Shown: positions 34,465-45,444 of the stretch, piece after piece
Numbering within the stretch: the first letter of the stretch is position 1
Layout of the letters: the number at the start of each line of letters is the position of its first letter
Origin: Plantago ovata
Lineage: Eukaryota; Streptophyta; Magnoliopsida; Lamiales; Plantaginaceae
Direction of reading: 5' to 3'
DNA length: 64,000 nt
NCBI GenBank assembly: GCA_028274465.1
Contig: CM051456.1
Location: 68,620,753-68,684,752 of the forward strand
The notes under the pieces: model-generated
Seen by the model: the letters and a program-made list of their open reading frames with translations, nothing else
Told to the model about the DNA's origin: nothing
Database searches by the model: none
Position numbers and translations under genes: made by a program

Positions 34465-37400
34465 ATGTTAGCAATCCATGGCTAAATTAATTGTTACCCT
34501 TTTAGAGGTTTCTGATGTTGAATAAATCAGTTGATTAATGCAAGCATACTTGAATAATTAAACAGTAAGCATAAGTAAATTGCATAATCAAAAACCAATA
34601 AGAGTTAAAAGCTTCATTGCTGATAGTTATCTTTCAGTAAGTTTATAGGAATGATCATTGATAACTACACAAAATCAGCAAACAAAACTTGAATAGAACT
34701 ATTACAGAGAGTTAAGCTCTTTCAGAAGATTTTCTCAAAATCTCTCTTACACTCTTCTCAGCAAGTGCAGTGAATTCAATACAGTCCTTTGTGTAATTCT
34801 CAAGTAGCCTACAGACTTGTAGTTGAAGAATCCTTGCATTTTTGCAGGCAGTATGATGATGCTTTTCAGCATTCATTTCAATGTAATGAGTTACCCATAA
34901 ATGCATGCCCCAATTGCTGGCATGGAGAAGTTGTGTATCTGAAATGCTTTTAGGATGAATCTTCCTTAGCCAGAGAAGATCTTCTTCTTGATCCTTAGCA
35001 GTGAGATAGAAATACTCATAAGGAATCAATCCAAGTCTCTTCTTTGTTTTCTTGGTTACGGGGTCAGCGTAATAAGCAATGCCAACTGGTTTTATCAATT
35101 CAGGTTCTTGTCTTATAGACTTACCAATTGCAGTTCTTCTTACTGAGACTTCTAGATTCATCCATCTCCCAGCAATATTTCTTGGTAGGGACTCAGCCCT
35201 TTCTTTCCTTTTTACCTTGAGATCAATCCAAGTGAACATTTGGTTCAATATGGCTATTGGAAAGAACTCATTCACCAACAAATCTTCCAACTTTAAGATC
35301 CAGCAACCATGAACGTTTCTGATCACGTTCTGAGTGGTTTCATCATTGCTGGTCTTGGTATATTCAATGCCGGAGCCAATAGCAATGCTGGCTAGCCTCT
35401 TTTCTTCCTATCTTTGCCTTCTTCTTCTTGACTTAGCATTGTCTTGATCTCTTGCTGAAGATCTTGAGTCAGAAGAGAAATGCTTTGAATGGCCAGATGG
35501 AGTTAAGGCTGTAATTGGTCTAGCTCTTATGGCTTGAGCTATTGTCTGATTGTCATCATCATCATCATCTTCATTCAGAGCTTGATGACTTTCAGTGTGA
35601 CAAAATCCTTGAGTTTCAGCAGCAATTTTTCTCTTTTTGGGACTTTCTGAATTTAACTCAGATTCTGCTTGTCTTTTAGAACTTTGCTCTCTTTCAGCAA
35701 GAGGTTCTATTGTCATCAGTGGCGCTTCAACAATAGGAGGGGTTTTCTTTCTTGTAGTTCTCTTTTGTATATTTGCCCCCTTAGACATGGATTGCAACAT
35801 CGGAGTAATGTGCAAAGAGAAGAACTCATTGCAATTTTCAGCAAGAGTACTTAGGCTGTTGTATTTCATGATGATTGCTTGTTGATCAGAAGTCAGATTT
35901 GACAATTCATTTTTAACACTCACCATATTCTCCTCATGTCTTCGCTATGTTGCGGCCTTTTCTTCCATGAAAGTCTGTGCGTTGACTAATGAAGACTTTG
36001 CTAGCCGGAGTGCTTGACTTACATCTTCTTCATAGCTCTTGTGATAAAGACTGATGTCTTTCTGAGCTATTGTAAGAGTAGTAGTGCGTCTCAGCACTGT
36101 AGCCAATATCTTTCTGATATCAAGCGGGCTCTCAGCAAGCAGTGCATCATCTTCTGCTTTGCAGGCATCATGGACTTTCTTTAGTGCCAAAATTCTTGGA
36201 GTAAACTCCTCTACACGTGGGACGGCACTAGACTAGGGGTCAAGGAATGAACTTTAAGTTCTGAAGCAAATTGATCATCTTGCAGCAGCAATTCTCCTCT
36301 TAAGTCATCTCCTTCATCATTTATGTAGTCATGAGGAGGAATTTCAACCACTTTGGGTTCTTTTTTGGAATTTTCATCCTCATTTGCTGATAGATCATCT
36401 TCATCCTCAGATTCATCAAGGCCAGCAACCTTGGAACCTAAGTCAGCAGCTTCATTTCCTTTTGGTTGAGTGGTTGCTGATGGCAACACTTCAGACTCAA
36501 CGACTGGAGTTTCACCAGTAGTAAGTTTTAATTGAGTAGTTGCTGATGGCAACGTTTGAGACTCAATTACTGGAGTTTCACCAGTAGTAAGTGGAAGGGA
36601 GGGGACTTCCTGTGGCTTTACTCCTGAAGATTGACCGATGTCCAAATTCTGCGTATGCCTTGCATGAATTTGGAGACTGTTTTGTAGTGCTCTTTGGTAA
36701 TATTCATCCATTTCATCTTCATCATCAAGGTTTGTATCAGTGACCTTGGCATCGAGTAAAGGTAACTCGGCATCAAAAAGCTGGTTCTTGCCATGTTTCA
36801 AGGCAGCTCGCTTTCTGGCGTATTCCTCTTCAGTATCAGCGCCTTGTACAGGTGCTTGATTTTCAGTGTCAGCAGGAGCAGGTTGAGATTCATGCTGAGT
36901 TGGTGTTTGTTCAGCTTGCTGATTGTCTTGTTGTTCAGTTTCAACAACTGTCATTTTTAGTCCACCAGCATCAGGACTAGGACCTTGATTGTCATCATTG
37001 TCGTCCTTTTTATCCTTTGAGCATCATCAATGGGATCAGTTGGGATGTTTTCATCTTCTTCCTCTTCATCATCATCAGTCAGAATAACTAGCTCGAGATG
37101 CTTGTATAAAGCAACACTCGTTACTTCCTCTTCCTCATTGATTTTGTGGGGATCAGCGACCACGGGTACAAATGAACCCTTGAGCATCACAGCTTGTTCA
37201 GTTGGGAGGCACTCTTAAATTTGGCCTTCATATTCTCTCTGATTTGAGCAATCAGATTTGAGCTCAATAGCTGAGAATATGACAATTCTTCAGGAAGTAT
37301 GGAGTGGACAAACGTCCCGAGCTTCAGCAGAGAAGATCTCTTTTTCTCATTTGATAGATGAAGATGGAGATCAGAAAAAAGTCCATCCTCCTGTACCTTT

Positions 37401-37524
37401 TCCAGTTGCTGACAGACTTAGCAACTCTTGACAAGGTTGTTCTTTTGAAGTCTAAGTAAAGTTCCTCAGAACTCACTTGTAGATCTTCAGTGATGTGCAC
37501 CACTTCAGTGGTCTCCTTTAGAGC

Positions 37525-37599
37525 CTGAAAAAGAATATTATTTAGATCAGGAGAGGTTAGGATAATTGTTTTAGAGTCCAAAGCTGAAACATGAATTAC
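37525..37599 (-). other. putative intron 3 of ORF3 (copy B), 75 bp
   Basis: Donor CAG|GTAATTCATG, acceptor TTCTTTTTCAG|GCTC. Confidence 0.62.
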
Positions 37600-37695
37600 C
37601 TGTTGAGTTTCAGCAAGCTCATGTTGCACACTTGTTTGTGCTGGTACAATTTCCATTCCTTGAGGAGCTTGAGAAGCATCCTCCATTTGTTCATC

Positions 37696-37767
37696 CTGAA
37701 ATAAATGTGAGTTAGATACAAGTACTAAGTTGTCAAACTTAGTTATATTACCAAAAACTTTAACTAC
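37696..37767 (-). other. putative intron 2 of ORF3 (copy B), 72 bp
   Basis: Donor CAG|GTAGTTAAAG, acceptor TTTATTTCAG|GATG, with ACTAAGTT/AACTTAGT inverted repeat. Confidence 0.62.
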
Positions 37768-37836
37768 CTGCTGAGCAGGAAGTGTTGATTATGGTGCAGA
37801 GGCTTCAGCAACCGTCTGACTTGCATCTTTAGAAGT

Positions 37837-37911
37837 CCGTAGAGAAATCATAATTTTAGCAAAAGATTGAGTTTCAGAAAATGAAGATTTGCTTAAGGTT
37901 GAATTAACTAC
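37837..37911 (-). other. putative intron 1 of ORF3 (copy B), 75 bp, acceptor mutated
   Basis: Donor CAG|GTAGTTAATTC. The 3' end reads TCTCTACGG|ACTTC where D has TTACAG and C has CTATAG, so the acceptor AG is lost in this copy. Confidence 0.6.
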
Positions 37912-40109
37912 CTGCTGAGGAAGGACAAGTTGTGGCTCAGTCCTTTCAGCATTATCAGCTTCTTCAGTTTCTGGGACCGTTTCTTCAGCAGACTTCTTGG
38001 CTTGCTCTGTTTGAGAAAGCTGCGCGGTTTCAGCAATCGCCCTTGTCTCTGAAATGACAAGTTGAGCGGAAGCATCATGACCCTTAATCTCACTGCTTGT
38101 CATAAAAACATCATTGGATTTGTTGGATGATTCTTGAATATCCAATTCCATCTGTTGGCTTAAAGCTTCCAGTACAAGCTGGACTTTGTCAATTGATGTC
38201 TTTGGTGAACTGGGGCCAGTATTCTCAGCATCGCGAGATGCGTCGTCGAATAATGCTTCTTGTATTTCTTCAGCAACTTCTGGGACTTGAACCATTGCTG
38301 TCTCAACAACTAGTTCTTCAGCAACCTGATGAGTTGCTTGTTCAGCAACCATCTTTTCAGTAACGGCGGCTTCAGCAAGTGCCGCGGTTCTTATATCAGC
38401 CGCGATATCAGTAACCGGTTCCAGAGTTGGGTCATCTAGATTATCTACAATGTAGATATTTGGGACTTGGGAAGGAATTTCATTTCCACTGCCTTGTGGT
38501 CTATTCACAGTAGAAGAATCAACATTGAGTTGATTGTTGAAGGCTTCCGCAAACACTTCAACGTTGCTGACATAGGTTTCAGTAACCACCTTGTCAATAT
38601 ACACTGGAGTTTGCTTTTCAGCAACTGCTTGGAATCGTCCGAGAGATCATGGAAAATTGGTACTGACTTGCGAGCCAGTGTTTTCTTTCTAGGATTATTT
38701 GTCCTTTTTCTCTTGGGGACGAGGTTTGCTGATGACGCTGCAGTCTGAGTGTCATCATCAGCTTTCCTCTTTTTCTTCTTTGATTTTTCGAGTTTCCCAG
38801 CAGAGGCGTCAGTAGTTGCATTTTCAGCAATGGGTGTAGTGGTGTCAGCATGATCACCATCTAGAGCAGTTTCATCTCTGTCACCACCATCTACAACAGT
38901 TTCATCTCTAAGTTGCTGAGTGGTGACATCTGCAGCTGTTGTATACCTTTCTTGCTGGCTTGTGCTGACAACATTTGCAGCTGTTGTCTTCTTAGATTTT
39001 TCAAGTTTCTTGCCAGCAGTCTTAGGTACATTCTGCTTATAGAAGGCTCTTCCCACATTGCATACAGATTTCTTGATTGGCAATGGGTTTCTCAGCTGAA
39101 TCCTGAAGTGTTCAAGGATATTGCATATCTTTATTCCATACATAACTGGAAAGGAATGTGAGACCTTGTTGTCTTCCACCTTAACCTTGAACTTAGTGGC
39201 ACAATCAACAAGCCTGTTGAAAATGTACTTAGCCCAGTTAAGTTCCATTTTATTTTCATGGATATGCATCAGCAGCGGCCACCTTCTCAGGCCTACTTGG
39301 TCTATTCCTCCAACTTGGGAGTCCAAAACTTTAATCAGTAGCAGAGCTACTAGACCAAGTGAATGGCAGAGATGCTTCCTCTTAACGTGCTTTGTCCAAG
39401 TCATGGGAGAAATCTCTCCTTTCTTCATTTTCTCATTTCTGACGTCACTGTAGAAAGCTTCAATTTCTTCGTCAGTGGAAGTGACGTCATCTTCAGTTCC
39501 AGTGGTTGGAATCTGAAAGATTTCCGCTAAATCAGTCCATTTCAGGACGATTTGCGTGTTCTGAACTGTAGTAAAGATCACTTTTTCAGTGACTCCTTTA
39601 CTATCAGTTAGTCGGATTTCTGCATTGTTTTAGAACTCCATAGTATCTAACATGCTCACTTTCTTAGGGCGAGCAATTATAAAGTGAATGAGGCCTTGTT
39701 GCTTGATGAATTCAAGCGCCTCTTCATTGTCACCGTCCAATTCTTGTTCATAGAAGTATCGGATATACTTCTCTTTAGCAAAACCACCCCATTGCATCAT
39801 TATCTCACACTTTGCAGTGTCAAGATATGAAGGAGGCATGGGTTTCTCGGTGATTCTATCATTTTTCAACACAACTTTCGCTGTGTTTGTTGCCGGAGTA
39901 GTCACCGGAGCAGTGCGTTTTTCAGCACTGTCAACCTTAGACGACTTGGAGGTCTTAGACGATTGTCTTTTCGGTGCCATTTCTTTATATAGAGAAGAAA
40001 ATATGTACGAAAAAGATAGTCTGCTTTTTGACCGGAGGTACAGTAGATTCAGGCTAAAATTTGCAGAGAAAGGAAATGTGAGTTAAAGAATTTTGTCATT
40101 TCTCTAACT

Positions 40110-40124
40110 CCTTCTTTATATAGT
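40110..40124 (-). promoter_or_regulatory. putative internal TATA box for ORF3 (copy B)
   Basis: CACTATATAAAGAAG on the element strand, ~130 bp before the ORF3 ATG, conserved in copy C (62731-62745). It resembles the LTR promoter (CACTATAAATAGAG), suggesting ORF3 may be transcribed on its own. There is no direct evidence of a start site. Confidence 0.5.
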
Positions 40125-40511
40125 GTCTCTGATGTGTGAGAAACTCAATCGATTTGAGTTTTCAGCAAGGGTAAAACAGAGAAACAGTGGCGTTAGTGGA
40201 GCCTTTGCACTAAATGCGTAGTGGCCCACTAACTAAAACCGTTAGAGCACTCTCTCTCTTTGTAATGTTAACCGTTAGATCAATAACTCCTTTTAATCAA
40301 TGGCAACGATTGTATTTCATGTCATGATTATTACAAGTTTATTTGTGCCCGATTAACGTCACAAATTGATTTTACCGAGATTTATGGGATTAGATTGCTT
40401 GCTGAAATAGACAAGAATCTTTTCAGCGAGTTTGCATAAATAGCTTAGATACTTGCTGAAAGTTCCCCCTTACTTAGATATCTCATATTTTCTTAAGTTT
40501 AAAAGATATTT

Positions 40512-40872
40512 CTGAGTTCCCGTATCAGTAAATTCTTTTTGTACTTGAGATATCCTTTGGTAAAATCTGAGAAATGAGTTTTCCTCTTTTTCTGAGTTCC
40601 CGTCTCAGAATATTCCCTTGATACTTGAATACATGTTTCAGTATCTTTGATTGTCTGAATACCCGTTTCAACAATCTTTAAGGTTTTTCTCTTACTGAGT
40701 GCCTGTCTCTGCAAGTGATCAAGTTTCCTAACAAATACCCGTTTTGAAGGAATTACTTGCTGAATGCCTGTTTCAGCAATCATGTAGTGACCTATCATTT
40801 CTTAGAAGAAATTAGTGGAAGGAGCTTTTAATGAAGTAGGAGTACTTTGGCTTGCTGAATACCTGTTTCAGC
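40512..40872 (-). repeat. seven-hairpin array in pol-ORF3 spacer, copy B unit 1
   Basis: Hairpins are at 40512-40528, 40590-40610, 40621-40644, 40649-40676, 40691-40715, 40757-40779 and 40854-40872. The stem core is CTGAN/N'TCAG around a 7-nt loop, usually TNCCYGT on the + strand. The best stems are perfect: TTCTGAG/CTCAGAA (40590) and TTGCTGAA/TTCAGCAA (40757). Confidence 0.8.
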
Positions 40873-40891
40873 ATTCTGCCAATTTTATCCT

Positions 40892-41445
40892 TTATTGAGG
40901 TAATTCAATCAATCCAAGGTTATACCTTAGCATTGCGAATCTATTATCTGGTAGGGGCTTGGTAAAGATGTCAGCAAGTTGATCATCAGTACCTACTTTG
41001 ACAACCTCAATATCTCCCTTTTCCACATGATCTGTAATGAAATGATGTCTAATATCAATGTGTTTGGTCCTTGAGTGAAACTTAGGATTTTGCGTGATAG
41101 CAATAGCACTCGTATTATTACAAAAGTTTGGTGTTTTCTTTGCAGAAATACCATAATCTCTTAATTGTTGCTGAATCCATAGGATTTGAGCTGTGCAACA
41201 TCCAACCACAATGTATTCAGATTCAGTTGATGAATTGGCAACACAGGTTTGTTTCTTGCTGAACCATGATATTAATCTAGTACCCAAAAACTGACAAGTT
41301 CCAGAGGTACTTTTTCTATCAAGAGTTGATCCTCCCTGATCAGCATCAGAGTAACCTACCAACTCAAGTCCTGAATCTTTAGGATACCATAATCCAACAT
41401 TGACTGTACCTTTGACATATTTCAGTATCTTAATTGCCTTTTTGT
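40892..41445 (-). pseudogene. duplicated RNase H tail of copy B pol
   Basis: It repeats the last ~185 codons of pol ([17 protein letters not shown] to NLGLIELPQ) as part of the tandem duplication. The reading is nearly open, with [10 protein letters not shown] and [13 protein letters not shown], but it has no upstream RT of its own, so it is a stranded duplicate. Confidence 0.88.
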
Positions 41446-41672
41446 AACTCCTTTTAATCAATGGCCACGATTGAATTTCATGTCATGATTATTACGAGTT
41501 TATCTGTGCCCGATTAACGTCACAAATTGATTTTACCGAGTTTTAAGGGAATAGATTGCTTGCTGAAATAGACAAGAATCTTTTCAGTGAGTTTGAATTA
41601 TCATCCTAGATACTTGCTGAAAGTTCCCCGTTACTCAGATATCTCATATTTTCTTAAGTTTAAAAGATATTT

Positions 41673-42028
41673 CTGATTTCCCGTATCAGTAAATTCTTTT
41701 GTACTTGGGATATCCTTTGGTAAAATCTGAGAAGTGAGTTTTGCTCTTTTTCTGAGTTCCCGTCTCAGAATATTCCCTTGATAGTTGAATACCTGTTTCA
41801 GTATCTTTGATTGTCTGAATGCCTGTTTCAGCAATCCTTAAGGTCTTTCTCTTACTGAGTGCCTGTCTCAGCAAGTTATCAAGTTTTCTAACAAATACCC
41901 GTTTTGAAGGAATTACTTGCTGAATGCCTGTTTCAGCAATCATGTAGTGACTTGTCATTTCTTAGGAGAAATTAGTAGATGGAGCTTTTAAGTAGGAATA
42001 CTTTGGCTTGCTGAATTCCTGTTTCAGC
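41673..42028 (-). repeat. seven-hairpin array, copy B unit 2
   Basis: Hairpins are at 41673-41689 (CTGAT/ATCAG), 41750-41770 (TTCTGAG/CTCAGAA), 41781-41804, 41809-41836 (GATTG and CTGAA with TTCAG and CAATC), 41851-41875 (CTGAG/CTCAG), 41917-41939 (TTGCTGAA/TTCAGCAA) and 42010-42028 (GCTGAA/TTCAGC). Confidence 0.8.
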
Positions 42029-42047
42029 ATTCTGCCAAGTGTATCCT

Positions 42048-45000
42048 TTATTGAGGTAGTTCAATCAATCCAAGGTTATACCTTAGCATTGCGAACCTAT
42101 TATCTGGTAGAGGCTTTGTAAAGATGTCAGCAAGCTGATCATCACTGACTACTTTCACAACCTCAATATCTCTTTTTTCTACATGATCTCTAATGAAATG
42201 ATGTCTAATATCAATGTGCTTAGTCCTTGAGTGAAACTTAGGATTTTGCGTGTTTGCAATAGCACTTGTATTATCACAAAAGATTGGTGTTTTCTTTGCA
42301 GAAATACCATAATCTTTTAATTGTTGCTGAATCCATAGGATTTGAGCTGTGCAACAACCAGCTGCAATGTATTCAGATTCTGTGGATGAATTAGCAACAC
42401 AGGTTTGCTTCTTGATGAACCATGATATTAATCTAGTACCCAGAAACTGACAAGTTCCAGAGGTACTTTTTCTATCAAGAGTTGATCCTCCATGATCAGC
42501 ATCAGAATAACCAACCAATTCAAGTCCAGAATCTTTAGGATACCATAATCCAACATTGACTGTACCTTTGACATATTTCAGTATCTTGATTGCCTTTTTG
42601 TAGTGTGATTCTCTTGGATCAGATTGGAATCTTGCACACACACAAACAACATACTGAATGTCAGGTCTACTTGCTGTTAAATACAACAAGGAACCAATGA
42701 GCTTCCTATACTTGTGTTCTTCAACACTTTTATCTTCTTTAGTATAGCCCAATTTGGTACCAACACTCATAGGGATCTTTTCAGGTTTCTCTTCCTCTTT
42801 GATCCTAAACTTTATGAGCATTTCTTTCACATACTTTGCTTGATTTATGAATATTCCATCTTTGAGTTGCTTGACTTGCAATCCTAGTAAGTAATTCAAT
42901 TTTCCCATCATACTCATTTCAAATTTGTTTGTCATGAGTTTGGCAAAATCATCACAAAGTTGCTTGTCCTTAGATCCAAAAATTATGTCATCCACATAAA
43001 TTTGAACTAAGAGTATTTTACCATCATGGTTCATGGTAAATAAGGTTTTATCAACTTCACCTTTCTTGAAACCATTATCCAACAAGAACTTAGCCAAGGT
43101 ATCATACCATGCTCTTGGTGCTTGCTTTAGACCATATACAACTTTCTGAAGCTTGTATACCATCTTGATTTCTGAGGGAAGTTCAAAGCCAGAGGGTTGT
43201 TCTAAATAGACTTCTTCAGCAAGTTCACCATTCAAGAATGCACTTTTAACATCCATTTGGTAAACAATGAAGTCATTGTGAGCAGCAAAGGCCAAGAAAA
43301 GCCTAATTGCATCCAATCTCGCAACTGGTGCATAAGACTCATCATAGTCCAATCCTTCAGTCTGACAGTAACCTTGAGCAACTAAACGTGCTTTGTTTCT
43401 TGTTACTTCACCAGACTCACTAAACTTGTTTCTGAACACCCACTTTGTACCAATAACTTTCTTGCCTTCAGCAAGTGGTACAAGTTTCCGGACTTTGTTC
43501 CTTTCAAATTGATCCAGTTCTTCTTACATTGCCTTGATCCATTCAGAATGCTTTAAAGCTTCTTCTATGGTCTTAGGTTCAATTTCTGAAACAAAGCAAG
43601 AGAACAAAGATTCTACTTCTACAACAGTTGCTTCTTCAGCAAGTCCATGAGTAGCAGAAACTTTGGATCTAGTCACTTGGCGTTTATCAATATCACCAAT
43701 CATATCCGTAGAGGGATGATCTCCAATCCATTTATTAACAGGTTTTCTGCTCGTTGGATCTGGATATGTTTGCTCATCATCATGTGACTCTTCAGCATGT
43801 ACTTGTTCAATACTACTTGGATTTTGTGTCTCTGCTGAGATTGGTTCATCAGCAACTGCTTGTTCAGCATTTCTAGATTGTGGTAATTCATCAGCAGGCA
43901 CGGGAGGTTGCATAGTTTCAGCAACTTCTGGAGCAACTGCGTCTTTTGCTGGAAATTCCTTGTCGTGAACTATATTTATCTTGTCATGACTTGGGGGAGG
44001 AGAGTCATTGTCAGAATCATCATTTAGTTCAATTGACTTGATTTGCCTAGCATTAGATTCAGTTCTTTGCTCATGTATGATTAACTTTTTCATACATTCT
44101 GATATTTCTTCTTCAGCAGGCACTCCTTGTGTCTTTTCGTAGAATACAACATGCATTGATTCTTCGATCTTTTGTGCCTTTTTGTTGTAAACTCTATAAG
44201 CTTTACTATGCAAGGAGTAATCGAGAAATATCGCTTCGTCTACCTTTGGTTGAAATGTTCTTAGGTATTCTCTACCGTTATTAAGAACGAAACACTTACA
44301 ACCAAATACTCTTAGATGAGTGATATCCGGAGGCCTTCCAACGAACAACTCATAAGGAGTTTTGTTGTATTCCTTGGTAATCAAACATCTATTTTGAGTG
44401 TAACAGGCGGTATTAATCGCTTCAACCCAGTAAGCCTCACTTATTTCAGTGTCAGCAAGCATTGTTCTTGCGGCTTCTTTTAGGGTACGATTCTTCCGTT
44501 CAGCAACACCGCTTTGTTGTGGTGTCCTTACTGAGGATAACTGATGTTGTATGCCTTTTGAAGTGCAATACTCAGTTATGTACTGGTTTACAAACTCAGT
44601 ACCATGGTCTGTCCTTATGACTTTTACCTTGTCATTTTTCATGACTTCAAGCTTATTAGCAAGTTAGGTATTTCAGTCCTAGTTTCAGATTTGTGTTTGA
44701 TAAATACTACCCAAGTGAATCTTGAATAGTCATCTACCACCACCAGACCATACTTCTTACCAGCATAGCTTGTTGAAGAATATTCAAACAAGTCCATGTG
44801 CAAGAGTTGTAAAGGTTTTGTAGTTGACGGTACTGCCTTGTTCTTGAAAGAAGATTTGGTTTGCTTTCCTTGTTGACATGCATTGCAAACACCATCCTTC
44901 TTAAAAGTAACCTTAGGTAATCCAACTACAAGTGCCTTTTTAGACAGCTTATTCAATGTCTTGAAGTTTAGATGACTTGTTCGTTTATGCCATAACCATG

Positions 45001-45439
45001 CTTTTTCAGCAAGGCAATCGTGATCTGAGATAAGGCATTTTTCAACGATTGCTGAAGACCAATCTACGTTGTACAATCCCCCTGATCTTCTTGCAATCAT
45101 AATAACCTTCTTAGTCTCGAAATCTATAAGTTTACATTCATCACTTTTGATTTTGATGAAGTATCCTTTGTCAGCAAATTGACTCATGCTGAAAAGATTA
45201 AACTTAAGATTTTTGACATAAAGAACTCCAGTAATGGTAATGCATCCTAACTTCACGTCACCATAGCCTTTTGTAGAACCAGATCCTCCACCAGCAAACC
45301 TTATTGTTGGACCTTTATACCACCGTCTATAGTTTATAAGGTTATTCTTGTTGCCCGTCATGTGCTTTCCACAACCACTATCAAAGTGCCAGATTGCATC
45401 GTTTGTCTCCGTGGCCGAAGTCTGCACAATCAAGAGCAA
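42048..45439 (-). pseudogene. pol of copy B (protease, integrase, RT, RNase H)
   Basis: Protease WHFDSGCGKHMTG near 45380; GAG-pre-integrase WLWHKRTSHLN near 45000; integrase with VVDDYSRFTWVVF (44740), RTDHGTEF (44620) and [41 protein letters not shown] (43250) with YVDD at 42987-42998; RNase H ending NLGLIELPQ with TAA at 42048-42050. Breaks: frameshift at the integrase near 44640 and TAA 43524-43526. Sirevirus-type pol. It follows gag with a frame change near 45440, which may be an indel because related elements usually have one gag-pol frame. Confidence 0.93.
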
Positions 45440-45444
45440 ACAAG

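Larger units (their letters stand above)
34712..39980 (-). pseudogene. ORF3 of copy B, full length with several breaks
   Basis: It starts at MAPKRQSSKTSKSS (39980), a basic N-terminus shared with copy C, and stops at 34712-34714, ~1,750 codons. Layout: basic N-terminus; conserved ~300-residue N-terminal domain (YLDTAKCEIMMQWGGF to RNPLPIKKSVCNVGRAFY, ~39880-39040); basic linker with KKKRKADDDTQTAASS; long acidic, Gln/Glu/Ser/Thr-rich middle with three intron-like segments; helical region (LAESPLDIRKILATVLRRTT, ~36150); Arg-rich cluster; conserved C-terminal domain (35330-34720). No transmembrane helix or signal peptide is visible, so env-like applies only to its position. Breaks: TAA near 39629, frameshift near 38640, and others near 37190 and 35940. 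Role unknown; perhaps a nuclear or nucleic-acid-associated accessory protein. Confidence 0.85.
39981..40891 (-). other. pol-ORF3 spacer of copy B
   Basis: About 0.9 kb. On the element strand, hairpins begin ~20 bp after the pol stop (40872 to 40512), then AT-rich DNA, the TATA box (40124-40110) and a ~110-nt putative 5' UTR to the ORF3 ATG. Short ORFs with repeated ETGIQ are translations of the hairpin repeats. Confidence 0.75.
40284..42602. repeat. 1.16-kb tandem duplication (pol tail plus spacer)
   Basis: Copy 1 is 40284-41444 and copy 2 is ~41445-42602. At the junction, pol sequence (ttgcctttttg) runs straight into spacer sequence (taactccttttaatc), sharing only ta. Copy C and the equivalent part of A have a single copy. 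Confidence 0.88.

Noticed and set aside
34712-39980. ORF3 called as an envelope protein
   Set aside because: No signal peptide, transmembrane helix or glycoprotein-like features are visible; only its position after pol is env-like.
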